Assembly: GCA_017632755.1 (NCBI GenBank)
Contig: JAGBQU010000148.1
Location: 1 to 5,404, forward strand
Reading direction: 5' to 3'
Source: Lachnospiraceae bacterium
GTDB lineage: Bacteria; Bacillota_A; Clostridia; Lachnospirales; Lachnospiraceae
Length of the DNA stretch: 5,404 bases
Part shown: positions 5,032 through 5,404 of the stretch, piece by piece
Layout: each line of letters begins with the position of its first letter
How positions within the stretch are numbered: position 1 is the first letter of the stretch
Position numbers and translations under genes: made by a program
Notes under the pieces: generated by a model
Database searches by the model: none
Told to the model about the DNA's origin: nothing
The model's input: only the letters and a program-made list of their open reading frames with translations

Positions 5032-5404
5032 ATGAGCGAATCTTATTTGGAATATCTTGTCCAGAAGAAAGTGGGCCCTTTGAGACAGGCGCTGAAATAT
5101 TGTCTGTTTGTTGCAACAGGGCTTTCTTTTTTTGTGGGACTGTTGAGGTGGCCGACGCTTCTCCTGCTTGGTCTGATCATGGCGGTCGTATCCTACTTTT
5201 TTGCCAGAAATTCTGCAGTGGAATACGAGTATCTGATTCTGGGAAAAGAACTGAGTGTTGACCGGATACTGGGCAGATCCAAGAGGAAAAAAATGCGCGA
5301 GTTTGATCTGGCAAGGATCGAGATCCTCGCTCCTGCAGGCTCTCACCGTCTTGATTCGTATAAGGATAAGAAGTATACCACTTACGATTTTTCATCCGGG
5401 GATG
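5032..5404 (+). CDS. Small two-helix membrane protein, probably DUF6106-like, 3'-truncated by window edge
   Basis: An open frame runs from ATG 5032 to the window end without a stop (124 complete codons). It begins MSESYLEYLVQKKVGPLRQ. Two adjacent hydrophobic segments follow, at about residues 21-38 and 40-57, probably a hairpin with a tight RWP turn. A charged soluble region then starts with NSAVEYEYLILGKELSVDRILGR, SKRKKMREFDLARIEILAP and SHRLDSYKDKKYTTYDFSSGD. This layout (short N-terminus, two helices, then a VEYEY-x-ELxVD-KRK-DL-EIL domain) is what I recall for DUF6106-like proteins of Lachnospiraceae, of unknown function. The start is supported by AGAGGA at 5019-5024, 7 nt upstream. An in-frame ATG at 5011 would add seven residues, but its only Shine-Dalgarno-like AAGGA is 3 nt away, too close. 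Minus-strand frames over this region are shadows. Confidence 0.85.
   Translation, partial: MSESYLEYLVQKKVGPLRQALKYCLFVATGLSFFVGLLRWPTLLLLGLIMAVVSYFFARNSAVEYEYLILGKELSVDRILGRSKRKKMREFDLARIEILAPAGSHRLDSYKDKKYTTYDFSSGD

Noticed and set aside
4927..5346. 139-aa minus-strand ORF opposite the gene at 5032
   Set aside because: Its composition is unlike a real protein and it has no ribosome binding site. The plus strand carries an open frame to the window end with promoter, ribosome binding site and a membrane-protein pattern.

Overview
The window looks chromosomal and comes from a Firmicutes bacterium. The class is most likely Clostridia and the family probably Lachnospiraceae. This is inferred from strong AGGAGG-type ribosome binding sites, sigma-A type promoters (TTGACA, 17 bp, TATAGT-like), the use of GatB, and the protein families present (a DUF3169-like protein, a CPBP protease, short XRE regulators, a WYYYK-type membrane-anchored protein). 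No rRNA, tRNA, CRISPR array or insertion sequence was seen.

Layout, left to right. (1) Positions 1-1071 (+) hold the 3' three quarters of gatB, whose start lies outside the window. (2) A strong hairpin at 1074-1113 separates gatB from a convergent minus-strand block and can terminate both sides. (3) Positions 3422 down to 1118 (-) look like one transcription unit of three genes. They are a 74-aa XRE regulator, a six-helix DUF3169-like membrane protein coupled to it by an ATGA overlap, and a CPBP-family intramembrane protease with an unusual extra C-terminal domain. A near-consensus promoter lies upstream at 3533-3561. It sits inside a cluster of seven TGACAA/TTGTCA hexamers that probably form the regulator's own operator. 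(4) Positions 3603-3941 (-) hold a second, unrelated XRE regulator. (5) Positions 4120-4791 (-) hold a membrane-anchored extracytoplasmic protein of unknown function, with its own promoter and terminator. (6) Positions 5032 to the end (+) hold the start of a divergent gene for a small two-helix membrane protein, probably of a DUF6106-like family.

Working picture. gatB is core translation machinery and is probably unrelated to its neighbours. The regulator, DUF3169-like protein and CPBP protease form a self-regulated membrane cassette. The arrangement recalls envelope-stress or peptide-immunity modules, but nothing in the sequence proves a substrate or signal. The most notable signals are the dense operator array and the C-terminal domain on the CPBP protein. 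No clearly new multi-gene defence or mobile system could be supported.
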